Positions 16,430 through 24,845 are shown, counted from the stretch's first letter. The stretch: 62,731 nt of DNA from Nitrospirota bacterium (GCA_027623995.1 JAQBUF010000013.1:1-62731); one strand, 5' to 3'. The notes: a model not told the origin generated them from the sequence alone. Translations and numbers: made by a program.

Positions 16430-17143
16430 CTAGGGTTTTTGCGCAAGAATGCTGGCATAGGCCGATTGGTCATCATCTTGTGTTTGATAGCGTAATTCCG
16501 TGAAATTTGTGAAATGATTGAGGAGTTCATTGGGCGTTAAGAGGAATTGCTTAGGGAACTGATTGCGATATTTCAAATGATCCAAGGTATACGTCTCTAC
16601 AATCACTATCCCGCCTGGTTTGAGCGCTTGAATAATTTGCGGAAACAGATTTTGTTGTAGGTAGTAGGTGCAAATAATGACATCATATGTCTCGACAGGT
16701 AATTGGTAGGTTTCAAGATCGACCACTTTGGTTTCAATGGTGAATCCATGGACTTTGGCGAGGGCTTGCGCTTTCTGGAGCCCGTTCTCTGAAATATCAA
16801 TGCCGGTGATCTCAAACCCTTTGGGGGCAAGAAGCACCCCATTGCGTCCTTCACCCATGGCAATGTCCAAGGTTTTGCCCTTAGGCAAGAGGTGCAGGTG
16901 TTCCTGGAGAAACGCGATCGGGGCTTTTCCAAAAATATATTCCTCGGTGCCATATTTATGATCCCAACGCTCTTTGTCCTTCGGGGTGGCTTCTCCTATC
17001 GAGGGGATGAAGAGGGCGAATGCTATCGTAAGGCAAAGAAAAGCGATCGTTTGATGAAAGAAAACCCGTCGACTGTGCCACATTGAAAGAGCCATTGAGG
17101 TACACCGTTCGGCCATGATGGAGGCTGAAATATCATAGCCCAT
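16430..17143 (-). CDS. SAM-dependent methyltransferase with N-terminal signal/anchor
   Basis: The 237-residue product has a TehB/SAM-methyltransferase core: KGKTLDIAMGEGRNGVLLA (SAM loop), ITGIDISENGLQKA, DVIICTYYLQQNLFPQI and LKPGGIVIVETY. Upstream is a 55-residue N-terminus with a strongly hydrophobic stretch (TIAFLCLTIAFALFIPSIG) ending in EATPK, like a signal peptide or membrane anchor. That is odd for an enzyme that needs cytosolic SAM. The ATG at 17143 has GGAG upstream. A start at an internal Met could remove part of the leader but not the hydrophobic segment. Confidence 0.75.
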   Translation of the reverse strand: MGYDISASIMAERCTSMALSMWHSRRVFFHQTIAFLCLTIAFALFIPSIGEATPKDKERWDHKYGTEEYIFGKAPIAFLQEHLHLLPKGKTLDIAMGEGRNGVLLAPKGFEITGIDISENGLQKAQALAKVHGFTIETKVVDLETYQLPVETYDVIICTYYLQQNLFPQIIQALKPGGIVIVETYTLDHLKYRNQFPKQFLLTPNELLNHFTNFTELRYQTQDDDQSAYASILAQKP

Positions 17144-17285
17144 CTACCACTCCTTCTCCAACCTTGTGGACGGTTTATCTATTCGTTAATCTTTTCCTAT
17201 GAATGAGGGTGAGGAACATTCAAGCAATCTGGGTTTTGGGACTATTTCAAGATGGCATTGTGTTAAGGACTAAGGGGAAAAACTG

Positions 17286-18167
17286 ATGCGTGTGCTATTA
17301 GCCGTAGATGGATCAGCCCATTCTCAACATGCAGCAGAAGCCGTCGGGCAACTCTCGTCCGTCAAGAGCCTCACGGTCGTGCATGTCGTGAATTTGCCGA
17401 GACTCGCCTATCCGGCACTCGGACGTGATATTTCCCAAGACCTGGCCATGACCATTGAGCAGGCTATGCGGGAGGAAGGGGAACAGATCCTCAAGCAGGC
17501 CATGTCTCATGTGTCCTACCACAACGCGCCGGTTTCGAAACGATTGGAAATAGGTTCACCAGCTGACTGCATTCTCGCCGTTGCCGAAGAGGAAGATGCA
17601 GACCTAATTTTGATCGGGGCTCGAGGGATGGGTCAGGTGCAAGAACTTATCTTTGGCAGCGTCTCGCATCGCGTGTTGACCCATGCGCCTTGTTCGGTGT
17701 GTGTTGTGAAATCGCCCATGGCGAAATTGGACGAAATCCTTCTTCCGCTTCAGGGCGAAGGGGATGAACGGACGGCTACACAATTTTTTGCCAAACATCC
17801 CTTCAAAGGCACCTCGGAGATTACGGTATTCAATGTGGTCCCCATTCCACGGTCTATTTTTCGGGCAGGAGTCTCGGCTTCGGAAAGCAAGATCCAGAGG
17901 GCGCTGGAAAGCGCGGAGGCGTTTACCGATCATGTGGGGGGGGGATTAAAAGAGCTTCACTACTCAACCATTGCGAGAGTGGGCATGGGTGCGCCTGGGG
18001 AAACAATTTTGGACCAGGAGGCCAGCACGAATCCTGATCTCATCGTCATGGGAACCCACAACCCCTCAATCCTTTCCCGTTTTGTCCTGGGAAGTGTGTC
18101 CCATACCGTGCTGCATCGCTCCACTCATTCTGTTTTGCTTATTCGCCCAACCGGCCAGGAAGGTTAG
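17286..18167 (+). CDS. Tandem universal stress protein (UspA family)
   Basis: The 293-residue product has two Usp domains. The first (1-145) starts MRVLLAVDGSAHSQHAAEAV and has the ATP-binding GARGMGQVQELIFGSVS. The second (about 150-293) ends with GTHNPSILSRFVLGSVS followed by HSVLLIRP. Both keep the G-2x-G-9x-S/T pattern of nucleotide-binding members. Such tandem proteins act in survival under starvation or oxidative stress. It is convergent with the small isomerase-like gene downstream. Confidence 0.88.
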   Translation: MRVLLAVDGSAHSQHAAEAVGQLSSVKSLTVVHVVNLPRLAYPALGRDISQDLAMTIEQAMREEGEQILKQAMSHVSYHNAPVSKRLEIGSPADCILAVAEEEDADLILIGARGMGQVQELIFGSVSHRVLTHAPCSVCVVKSPMAKLDEILLPLQGEGDERTATQFFAKHPFKGTSEITVFNVVPIPRSIFRAGVSASESKIQRALESAEAFTDHVGGGLKELHYSTIARVGMGAPGETILDQEASTNPDLIVMGTHNPSILSRFVLGSVSHTVLHRSTHSVLLIRPTGQEG

Positions 18168-18224
18168 AGAAAAAACCTGGCCTAAAGTAGCTGTAGCATC
18201 TTATGCTGCCAACCAAGGCGCCAA

Positions 18225-18527
18225 TTATTTCCACCGACGCTTCAGGTCATCTGCGAAATCTTCGTACGCTCTAATAGGAAGCACCTCTTCTACTTCCAAC
18301 ACATTGGCCATGGGAATCCCGGCCATCAAAATTTGATCGAGTTCATCGTGGGATTCGACATCGGCAATGGCTAGCACTCGCCGTTGCCCTACTACCTTAT
18401 AGAGCGCCTTCACTTTACCAGCCTGCTTGGCTCCAAGCGCAGATTCCGCTTCCTTTTCCCAAAGCGCCCATAACTCATCCAACGACATCCCTTCGTGCTT
18501 TACTCGGACTTTCACGAAAAATAACAT
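18225..18527 (-). CDS. Muconolactone isomerase-like / YciI-like small protein
   Basis: A 100-residue protein with the MIase-type ferredoxin-like fold pattern: MLFFVKVRVKHEGMSLDELW, LYKVVGQRRVLAIADVESHDELD and IPMANVLEVEEVLPIRAYEDF. Members called muconolactone delta-isomerase are often only structurally related. No catechol pathway genes lie nearby, so a catabolic role is not supported. Function unknown. Confidence 0.6.
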   Translation of the reverse strand: MLFFVKVRVKHEGMSLDELWALWEKEAESALGAKQAGKVKALYKVVGQRRVLAIADVESHDELDQILMAGIPMANVLEVEEVLPIRAYEDFADDLKRRWK

Positions 18528-18639
18528 TTTGGCCTCTTTCTTTTTTGAGATACTTTAATATGGAGAAAGATGCATGATACCCATTCTTTATCAATTCGTC
18601 ATTTCTACAAGTTTAATTTGGAATCTGAATTTATTAGAT

Positions 18640-18845
18640 GCCGGGTTTCGCCCCGGCGTGACGAGGTCCTTTTGTTTCGGCAAAAGGACCCAAAACCATT
18701 TCCGCCCGTGCGCGGCCCCTATGGGGTCCCTCCGCCTACGCACCGAATAAGATGGCTCAGAAACTCGCTGCGCTCAGACAGTCTTCGCCAAAAAAGTCGA
18801 TTCGGTGCTACGGCTCCGCCTCGCCCAAGGCGGGGAAATAGGAAA
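18640..18845 (-). repeat. Dispersed hairpin repeat, copy B
   Basis: Reverse orientation relative to copies A and C. Its hairpin has perfect 10-bp arms GGTCCTTTTG (18665-18674) and CAAAAGGACC (18681-18690) with loop TTTCGG. Read on the minus strand, it shares with copy C a CTGTCTGAGCG-AGCGAGTT block, a GGGGCCGCGCACGGGC-like block, AAATGGTTTTGG, the hairpin and GGGGCGAAACCC. It fills the 370-base space between the isomerase-like gene and the VOC gene. Confidence 0.8.
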
Positions 18846-18900
18846 TTTGGTAAGATCTAAAAAAATACCAAACTTCACAGAAAATATGGAGGGGAAGAAA

Positions 18901-19311
18901 ATGGCTGTTCAAGTGTATGGATGCAATCATGTGGTGATTGAAGTGGATGATGTGGAAAAGGCAGTGGAGTTTTATGCAGATGTGTTTAATCTCGAAATGC
19001 TACGACAAGGCGGGGAAGGCGCAGCCTGGTGTAAATTGGGGGAGCATCAATTCCTGGCGATCTTCGAAGTGGAAAATCCACAACCCGATCGCATGAAACA
19101 CTTTGGCCTCATGGTGAGAGACGAAGAGCAAATCAACGAAGTACGAGAAAAGCTGATCAACAAATATGGCATTACCCCAGAACCCAACTTCCGCTGTGAC
19201 TTCCGCGACCCCTGGGGCAACCGAATCCAAGTAGGCGACCTCCACGACGAATCCCTAGTCTGGCTCCTCCCCTACCGCGAAGTACAAAATACAGGCATTC
19301 AGTTTTCCTAA
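18901..19311 (+). CDS. VOC-superfamily (glyoxalase/bleomycin-resistance-like) protein
   Basis: A 136-residue single-unit VOC protein: CNHVVIEVDDVEKAVEFYADVFNL, LGEHQFLAIFEVENP, MKHFGLMVRD and FRDPWGNRIQVGDL. His and Glu residues at typical metal positions suggest a metal-dependent lyase or dioxygenase, active as a dimer. The substrate is unknown. The ATG at 18901 follows GGAGGGG. The upstream in-frame sequence belongs to the dispersed repeat and is not coding. Confidence 0.75.
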   Translation: MAVQVYGCNHVVIEVDDVEKAVEFYADVFNLEMLRQGGEGAAWCKLGEHQFLAIFEVENPQPDRMKHFGLMVRDEEQINEVREKLINKYGITPEPNFRCDFRDPWGNRIQVGDLHDESLVWLLPYREVQNTGIQFS

Positions 19312-19467
19312 TGAATTTTGAAAGGGTAAAATCTTGACACTGGCTATTGGAAGTCGACTAAAGGTTTAGAAACACCCCCTCGTCTTTATACTTGACTCTA
19401 CTCGAACTCATTTCTCACGCCGTGTGACCATTGGTTTTGGTTTAGGGTTACTATCTTTCCTAAACAA

Positions 19468-20015
19468 TTAAATTTGTGTATCTACTTCTTTCTGGTTAAA
19501 TCGATATTTGTATTCTCGCCCATCATATTTAAACACATACGTAAAATCTGAAAATTCCTTGAGAAAATTTTCAACTGCAATCCCTTCTCTTTTTGCATTA
19601 GGGTCACGAAACAATGCTCTTATCCAAAATTTACATTTTGGCGGTATTCCGTTTGTCTCTTCAGGCGGCATTGATTCAAGTAAGATTGGGATTTTTTATT
19701 AGTAATATTAGATTGAATGTATCCGTCTACTTTTAATATTGGGTTATTAGTATTGTTTTGCCCTCTGATCTGCAGGGAACTGATATGGATATTGGTGCCA
19801 TTCTCAGCAGACATGCCCAAAAAATATCCCGTAAAGTCCCATGATACGCTCCAAAACTTTAGCTTTCTTATTTGGTGGGCAAGAAGTTTTGGTTGCGAAA
19901 TACCAAAACGAAGGAGAGAAAATAGATACTTGAATCCACCGATTACCCATAAAAGAACCACAACTCCAATGCCAGAGAAAAGCCATTCCTTATTGTCCCA
20001 GATAGTGTCTATCAT
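19468..20015 (-). pseudogene. Single-helix membrane protein, frameshifted
   Basis: Two overlapping minus-strand frames look like one gene. The upstream one (start 20015) has an N-terminal membrane helix (WLFSGIGVVVLLWVIGGF) followed by a soluble part up to ILKVDGYIQSNITNKK. It then runs into a nonsense-like tail. The second frame carries on with IPILLESMPPEETNGIPPKC and ends FVFKYDGREYKYRFNQK. The switch is at a run of six A (T at 19692-19697 on the plus strand), where seven would keep the frame. This could be a mutation, a sequencing error at a homopolymer, or -1 slippage. Function unknown. AT-richer than its neighbours. Confidence 0.6.
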
Positions 20016-20164
20016 AAATTCGAATTCTAAATATTAGGTGGCTGCGGGCTAACTATGCAGAATAGCACCAATTCTTTCCAAACCATGAAGTGCCGATTTC
20101 ACTATAAAAAGGTTTTGGAGGAAAATCTTTTGTTAAAAGCTTGTTAGAGGTAAAGGCAGCAAAG

Positions 20165-20368
20165 GGTTCCGCCATCCCGCGTTGGGCGTGGCTGGGCCGC
20201 AGGATCGAATTCGACATTTTGGCGAGGGCTGTCTGAGCGGAGCGAGTTCCCGAGCCATTTAATTCGATTCTGTGGACCAGGGACCCGCAGGGCCACGCAC
20301 GGGAGAAAATGGTTTTGGTCACTTTTGCCGAAACAAAAGTGACTCGTCTGCAGGGACGAAACCCTGCT
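20165..20368 (+). repeat. Dispersed hairpin repeat, copy C
   Basis: About 200 bp, homologous to copy B in inverse orientation. Its hairpin has perfect 10-bp arms GTCACTTTTG (20318-20327) and CAAAAGTGAC (20334-20343). Compared with copies A and B (GGTCC/GGACC), both arms have changed together, so pairing is preserved. It lies directly beyond the 3' end of the AsmA-like gene on the opposite strand and fills the 358-base gap. Confidence 0.8.
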
Positions 20369-20373
20369 AAGAT

Positions 20374-21168
20374 TTATTTATCAAACAACCCCTTCAATAA
20401 CTCTTTCCCTACCTTCTCCGCCGACTTCCCCAACTCCTCAGCCGTCTTCCCAAATTGCTCAAGACTCTTAGGAATAAGTTTCCCAGACTTTGTGACCGCC
20501 TGAATAATAGCGACATAAATTGCATCAAAGATTTTGGCGGAAGCCTTTTGAAAACTCGTCCCTCCGGCGTCCTTCCCTATATCGCGGAGTTCAAAATCTG
20601 GCAGGATCAATTCGATTGCTTCGGTTTGCCCACCGAAAAGACTCAAATTAATTTTCGCGTTCATCATGGTCACTAATTTAATGTGGACTTTTTTTTCTGG
20701 CTCTTCCCCGTCCTCATGTTTTTCGGCCTTCTCTTCTACCTTGTCATCCGAATCAGCACCCGTTGAGCGTTTGACGTTGTCCTGAATGTCGCCAAGGTTG
20801 CTGCCCATCAATGACCCTTCAAACGTAATGGCTGGCCCGTCAATCAACACTTCTTCGATGACGACGGTGTCGGTGAGCACGGAGTTTCGGTCCACCCTCA
20901 CACGAATATTTGGGAGAGAAAAAGCATAGTCAGTTTCATACCCCTCGGGATTTTTGATGACGAGTTGATCCAAACTGGCTCCCATATCTGTGCCGCCGGA
21001 AAGAAGCGAGATGTCCACGTCCTCTAAGGTCACCGGGACTCCCAACACTTTTGGTCCCATGGTTTCCACTCCAGTTTTGACCAGTGCATTGATGGACATG
21101 CTCAACACGAGGAGGCCAATAAAGGCCAGGAGGCTGACAAGAAAAATAAATCTTAGAAAGAATTTCAT
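20374..21168 (-). CDS. AsmA-like membrane-anchored protein
   Basis: A 264-residue protein with one N-terminal helix (FFLRFIFLVSLLAFIGLLVL) and a periplasmic region starting VTLEDVDISLLSGGTDMGAS and LVIKNPEGY, the pattern of the AsmA/DUF748-type bridge-like fold. An acidic-basic low-complexity linker (SDDKVEEKAEKHEDGEEPEKK) divides it. The C-terminus is amphipathic (AEELGKSAEKVGKELLKGL). The family is linked to lipid transport and envelope homeostasis. The small size suggests a minimal member. Confidence 0.65.
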   Translation of the reverse strand: MKFFLRFIFLVSLLAFIGLLVLSMSINALVKTGVETMGPKVLGVPVTLEDVDISLLSGGTDMGASLDQLVIKNPEGYETDYAFSLPNIRVRVDRNSVLTDTVVIEEVLIDGPAITFEGSLMGSNLGDIQDNVKRSTGADSDDKVEEKAEKHEDGEEPEKKVHIKLVTMMNAKINLSLFGGQTEAIELILPDFELRDIGKDAGGTSFQKASAKIFDAIYVAIIQAVTKSGKLIPKSLEQFGKTAEELGKSAEKVGKELLKGLFDK

Positions 21169-21195
21169 GTATGTATTCCTCTTGGCCTCAGTGGC

Positions 21196-21450
21196 TTAAG
21201 GGTGGGCCTTTAGAGCGGTGATAATTTTCTCGCGCGTTTCTTGGTCAATATCTTCGTCATAAAAGCGAAGAAAGAGTTCCCGTCGAAGATCCACTGGTGT
21301 GGCATGGGGCATTTTGTCTTTCAATGACGCGTTCACTATGGCTTGGGCTGTGGCATGCATTGAACAACCCATTATTAATCGGTCTTCCCCTGAGCGTGCG
21401 AGTATAAGGTCTCGAAATCGTTGCTCCATTTCTGGTGAAGTATCATTCAT
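21196..21450 (-). CDS. Small conserved protein coupled to a nucleotidyltransferase
   Basis: An 84-residue acidic protein (MEQRFRDLILARSGEDRLIMGCSM, then HATAQAIVNASLKDK and REKIITALKAHP). It is predicted all-helical, with no recognised domain. Its start overlaps the stop of the upstream nucleotidyltransferase gene by 4 bases (ATGA). The pairing is like two-gene toxin-antitoxin or minimal nucleotidyltransferase modules, but which partner is toxic, if any, cannot be told. Confidence 0.6.
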   Translation of the reverse strand: MNDTSPEMEQRFRDLILARSGEDRLIMGCSMHATAQAIVNASLKDKMPHATPVDLRRELFLRFYDEDIDQETREKIITALKAHP

Positions 21451-21992
21451 TGAAGTGTCTCCTTGTACAAGTCATTTAGACCAAGATCAGTACTCCATCT
21501 TGACAAGTATTCTCGATCAAGGTCTTGGACGCAGCTTAAAAGATTTCGTACGTCTCGGAGCTGCATTTCTGAATGGGAGTCTTTGGCCCATTCAAGTTTA
21601 GAGAGAATCAGATCCTCGGGAGCCACGATATTGAGTTCGTGGCCACCAATCTCTATCCCCTGTTTTCGTGAAAATTCTGTCCGCCGATACTCATTATCTT
21701 TGCGAACAATGAGATCGACTTTAATGAGGTAATCATTGTGAATCACGTTAAACATGGATCTATTTTTTACTGCACCTTGGACCATTTCTTGGTCAATGTA
21801 GAAATCCTGTTGGAATATTTGAACGGCGAGGTCGATATCGGACTCAACTAATTCAACGACAATATCAATATCTCTCGTCATTCGAGGAACGGCGTAGTAA
21901 TTCATGGCTATTGACCCAGTGACCATATAGGGAAGATTTGCTTCAGCTAATCGCCCTGTCACCATTTGGAGAACTTCTAACTCTTGGCTCAT
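21447..21992 (-). CDS. Nucleotidyltransferase-fold protein (DUF6036/AbiEii-like)
   Basis: A 181-residue protein with the nucleotidyltransferase start: VTGSIAMNYYAVPRMTRDIDIVVEL (GS motif and DxD: R-DIDIVV), then DLIVRKDNEYRRTEFSRKQ and NIVAPEDLILSKLEWAKDS. This is the pattern of small NTases used in toxin-antitoxin and abortive infection systems (AbiEii, MenA-like). It is coupled to the 84-residue gene downstream. AMPylation or tRNA nucleotidylation is possible. No experimental function is implied. Confidence 0.7.
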   Translation of the reverse strand: MSQELEVLQMVTGRLAEANLPYMVTGSIAMNYYAVPRMTRDIDIVVELVESDIDLAVQIFQQDFYIDQEMVQGAVKNRSMFNVIHNDYLIKVDLIVRKDNEYRRTEFSRKQGIEIGGHELNIVAPEDLILSKLEWAKDSHSEMQLRDVRNLLSCVQDLDREYLSRWSTDLGLNDLYKETLQ

Positions 21993-22031
21993 GGTCCTAT
22001 TTCTAAGGTGGTGAAAATTTCCAGATGTCTG

Positions 22032-22844
22032 TTACGCGGGTGCCTGTAACACTTTAATGATTTGTTCATGGATGTGCCCATTACTCGCGATAATTTTATT
22101 GCCATAGATGGAGTAGGGTGCCCCGTCGTAGGTGGTGAGTTTTCCGCCGGCTTCTTCGAGGATGACTACTCCTGCTGCGGTATCCCAAGGATTTAGCTTC
22201 ATTTCCCAAAATCCGTCGAATCGTCCACTGGCGACGTAGCAAAGGTCTAAGGCTGCGGAGCCGGTTCGCCTGACGCCCTGGGTCTTCAGAGTAAAGCGAC
22301 AAAACTCATCGAGATTGTTGTCAGCGGTCTCGGCGACATCATATCCGAACCCGGTACATAATAACGAAGTGCCCAGCTCCGATACTTGGGACACGTGAAT
22401 GGGTTGCCCATTGCACGTGGCCCCGTTGCCACGTTCCCCGACAAAGAATTCCTGGCGGGTTGGGTCTAACACCACACCTAAGATGCATGTGCCTTCATAT
22501 TCCAACCCAATAGACACGTTATAGAAAGGGAAGCCATGCGTGAAATTGGTGGTGCCATCCAAAGGGTCGATCACCCATTTGTATGGCGACTGCTGGTCGG
22601 AATGAATGCCTTCTTCTTCGGCTAAAATTTGATGGGTGGGGTAGGCTTTTTTGATCATCGCGACAATGGTGCGTTCTGATTCTTTATCCGCATCCGTGAC
22701 CAAACTCAATCGAGTTTTGTGTTCGATGGCAAAGCCCGCCTTGGCATATTTTTGCAAAATTTCGCCACCCACTTGGGCTGCCTCAATGGCCATTTTCTTT
22801 AACGCATGCAATTCGGAAGGCGCTGGAAGATTGATCGTAGACAT
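22032..22844 (-). CDS. Inositol monophosphatase family protein (SuhB-like)
   Basis: The 270-residue product has all metal-site motifs of the Mg-dependent, Li-sensitive phosphatases: LAEEEG, WVIDPLDGTTNFTHG and NPWDTAAGVVILEEAGG. Substrates in bacteria include inositol-1-phosphate, fructose-1,6-bisphosphate and related sugars. SuhB also affects transcription antitermination. The start at 22844 is chosen because the longer frame begins with the non-conserved AFFTRYGRMPP. Confidence 0.88.
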   Translation of the reverse strand: MSTINLPAPSELHALKKMAIEAAQVGGEILQKYAKAGFAIEHKTRLSLVTDADKESERTIVAMIKKAYPTHQILAEEEGIHSDQQSPYKWVIDPLDGTTNFTHGFPFYNVSIGLEYEGTCILGVVLDPTRQEFFVGERGNGATCNGQPIHVSQVSELGTSLLCTGFGYDVAETADNNLDEFCRFTLKTQGVRRTGSAALDLCYVASGRFDGFWEMKLNPWDTAAGVVILEEAGGKLTTYDGAPYSIYGNKIIASNGHIHEQIIKVLQAPA

Positions 22845-23004
22845 AGGAGGCATCCTACCATACCGCGTAAAAAAGGCCACCCAATGATTGCCGTCCTTGA
22901 GTCTTGCTCCTATGAAAGTAAAGGTCTATATTTCCTCACCGAATTAGACCAAAAATTTCTCTTCCCATTGTATATCGATCTGCTTTTAGCGAGAGGAAGC
23001 ATTC

Positions 23005-23904
23005 ATGGCCACGAAGAAGAAAAACCATAAAGCGGCAGGGAAACCCAAGCCTTCAAAGAATGGCACTCAAAAAGTCTTGGCTACTTCCAGCAAAAAGACT
23101 ACTCCTAAAAAAGTTGTCACCAAGGCAAAACCCATCAAGGCCAAAAAATCGGTAGCATCGAAAAATTCTGCGGCCAAACCCAAGAAGCCTACGGCTTCAG
23201 CCAAAAAGGCGAAACCCGCGACGTCTTCCAAAAAGAAAGCTGCACCAATAAAAAAACCAACGGCCTCAGCCAAAAAGCCCATACTAGGCGTGCCTTCAAA
23301 AAAGAAAGTCGCATTCTCCAAAAAGCCAACAGCAAAGTTAAAGAATTCTCCTTCGGCGGGGAAGAACACGAAATCCACAGTGGCTTCCAAAAAGAAAACG
23401 GCCCCACCATCGACGCAAGCCAAAAAGAAAAAAACCAATATTTCTCGATGGCAAGTTGCAAAGAAAGTGACTGCTCAAAAGGGGAAGGTTCCCAAGAAAG
23501 TCACTCAGTCAAAAACTTCGACGGCCAAGAAAGCCGCTATTCAAAAAAGTGTTGCACAAGTAAAGGCGAAATCACCTACGAAGAGCGTCGGGACGCTTTC
23601 GCCTCAGGAACGTTACAATGCTGGCGGGTTGTGTGCTTGTGTGATTGAGACATTTACGAAAGATGGACAGGGTCGTTTGCAGCGAGTGTTGAAGCACCTT
23701 GGTCTTTCCGAGATGGATCAAGCCAATCTGTTCCGTGTTTCGCAAGGGTTGCGAATTCCCAAACTGTTTGCCGATGGGTTGGCGAGTGAAGAGTCACGGC
23801 GCGGTGTGCTTCAGGCACTTACCCAATTTGCCAAGGCAGACGATTCATCCGGCAATGGTTGGAAAACTGAACTGGAAGATTTCGCGAGATTGTTGGGAGA
23901 CTAA
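23005..23904 (+). CDS. Histone H1-like basic protein with conserved C-terminal domain
   Basis: A 299-residue protein. Residues 1-200 are low-complexity Lys/Ala/Pro/Ser repeats (AKKPTASAKKAKPATSSKK and variants), like histone H1 C-terminal tails and bacterial H1-like nucleoid proteins. Residues about 205-299 form a different domain (LSPQERYNAGGLCACVIETF, LQRVLKHLGLSEMDQANLFR). Predicted role: DNA or RNA compaction by the tail, with the folded domain giving specificity. The start has GAGAGGAAGC upstream. A GCGTGAA palindrome begins 3 bases after the stop. Confidence 0.7.
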   Translation: MATKKKNHKAAGKPKPSKNGTQKVLATSSKKTTPKKVVTKAKPIKAKKSVASKNSAAKPKKPTASAKKAKPATSSKKKAAPIKKPTASAKKPILGVPSKKKVAFSKKPTAKLKNSPSAGKNTKSTVASKKKTAPPSTQAKKKKTNISRWQVAKKVTAQKGKVPKKVTQSKTSTAKKAAIQKSVAQVKAKSPTKSVGTLSPQERYNAGGLCACVIETFTKDGQGRLQRVLKHLGLSEMDQANLFRVSQGLRIPKLFADGLASEESRRGVLQALTQFAKADDSSGNGWKTELEDFARLLGD

Positions 23905-23907
23905 GAG

Positions 23908-23998
23908 CGTCATGCGTGAAGCGTGATCCGTGAAGCGTAGGAGAAATAGAATGAAGGAGTTTCTTCCACGCATTACGCATCACCCATTACGCATGACG
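23908..23998. repeat. Palindromic array R2 (GCGTGAA type)
   Basis: The outer arms CGTCATGCGT (23908-23917) and ACGCATGACG (23989-23998) are perfect complements. Inside lie imperfect GCGTGAA/GCGTGATC units and their complements. It sits between two convergent genes, 3 bases after the H1-like stop codon. Confidence 0.8.
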
Positions 23999-24070
23999 AA
24001 AACAAAATTTGCGGGTTGCGCTACCTTCTCTATGAGGGGCGTGTTTTCTTCTGTTGGGATTTCGCGCCGG

Positions 24071-24676
24071 CTAGAGTTCCCGCCTACCTTCGATGGATTT
24101 CGTCAGGGTAATGTCGTCGGCATATTCGATATCCATGCCCACGGGAATGCCATAGGCAATCCGAGACACCTTGACGCCATAGGGCTTGAGGATCTTGGTG
24201 AGGTAAATCGCGGTGGCTTCACCCTCAATGGTGGGGTTCGTGGCGACAATGACTTCTTCTATCCCTCCCCCTTGCACTCGTAGCTCCAGCTCTTTCAGGC
24301 GAATATCGTTCGGGCCGACGCCATCGAGTGGTGAGAGTGAACCCATTAAGACGTGATACAAACCTTTGTATCCACGGCTTTGGTCAATCGCAAATAATGT
24401 GCTGGGTTCTTCAACGACCAAAACTTTGGTACGATCCCGTTTTGGATCTTGGCAAATTTCGCACAATTCACTTTCCGCAATGTTGCGGCATTGCACACAA
24501 AAGGCCACAAATTCTTTGACATCACGAATCGCATCGGCTAATCGCAGCGCCTCATCCTTATTAGCCTTCATCATATGAAACGCTAATCGTTGCCCAGTTT
24601 TTTGCCCAATGCCCGGCAGACGCACAAACTCTTTCGCGAGTTTTGCTAAAAGACCCTGTGGCTCTTGGACGCTCAT
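24071..24676 (-). CDS. recR: Recombination mediator RecR
   Basis: The 201-residue product has the N-terminal helix-hairpin-helix (LPGIGQKTGQRLAFHMM), a zinc finger (CVQCRNIAESELCEICQD), a TOPRIM domain (KVLVVEEPSTLFAIDQSRGYKG, HVLMGSLSPLDGVGP) and a C-terminal Walker-B-like region. It loads RecA on gapped DNA with RecO/RecF. It is the last gene of the ffs-dnaX-ybaB-recR group, a classic order. Confidence 0.95.
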   Translation of the reverse strand: MSVQEPQGLLAKLAKEFVRLPGIGQKTGQRLAFHMMKANKDEALRLADAIRDVKEFVAFCVQCRNIAESELCEICQDPKRDRTKVLVVEEPSTLFAIDQSRGYKGLYHVLMGSLSPLDGVGPNDIRLKELELRVQGGGIEEVIVATNPTIEGEATAIYLTKILKPYGVKVSRIAYGIPVGMDIEYADDITLTKSIEGRREL

Positions 24677-24755
24677 GGTTTTTTTGTGCTTTCTACTATG
24701 GAACTTACGCTCAGGATCATCAAAGGATTTGGAGTTTTAACATTGGCTGAATAAT

Positions 24756-24845
24756 CGTTATGCGTAAAGGGTGATGCGTAATGCGTAAAATAAAAAAAGC
24801 CAACTCCTCTTTTCGCTTCACGCTTCACGGATAACGCTTCACGCC
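24756..24845. repeat. Palindromic array R3 (GCGTGAA type)
   Basis: Left arm units CGTTATGCGTAAAGGGTGAT (from 24756), an A/T-rich centre with a run of A, and right arm units CGCTTCACGCTTCACGGAT, ending directly at the ybaB stop codon (24846-24848). It lies inside the presumed dnaX-ybaB-recR transcription unit. Confidence 0.8.

Noticed and set aside
20309-20503. Small protein starting MVLVTFAETKVTR
   Set aside because: It is read through the dispersed hairpin repeat, and the same pseudo-peptide appears in the other copies. It is a repeat artefact, not a gene.
23067-23438. Phe/Ala-rich minus-strand frame opposite the H1-like gene
   Set aside because: It is the complement of the Lys-rich repeats (AAG/AAA becomes CTT/TTT) and only mimics a membrane protein.
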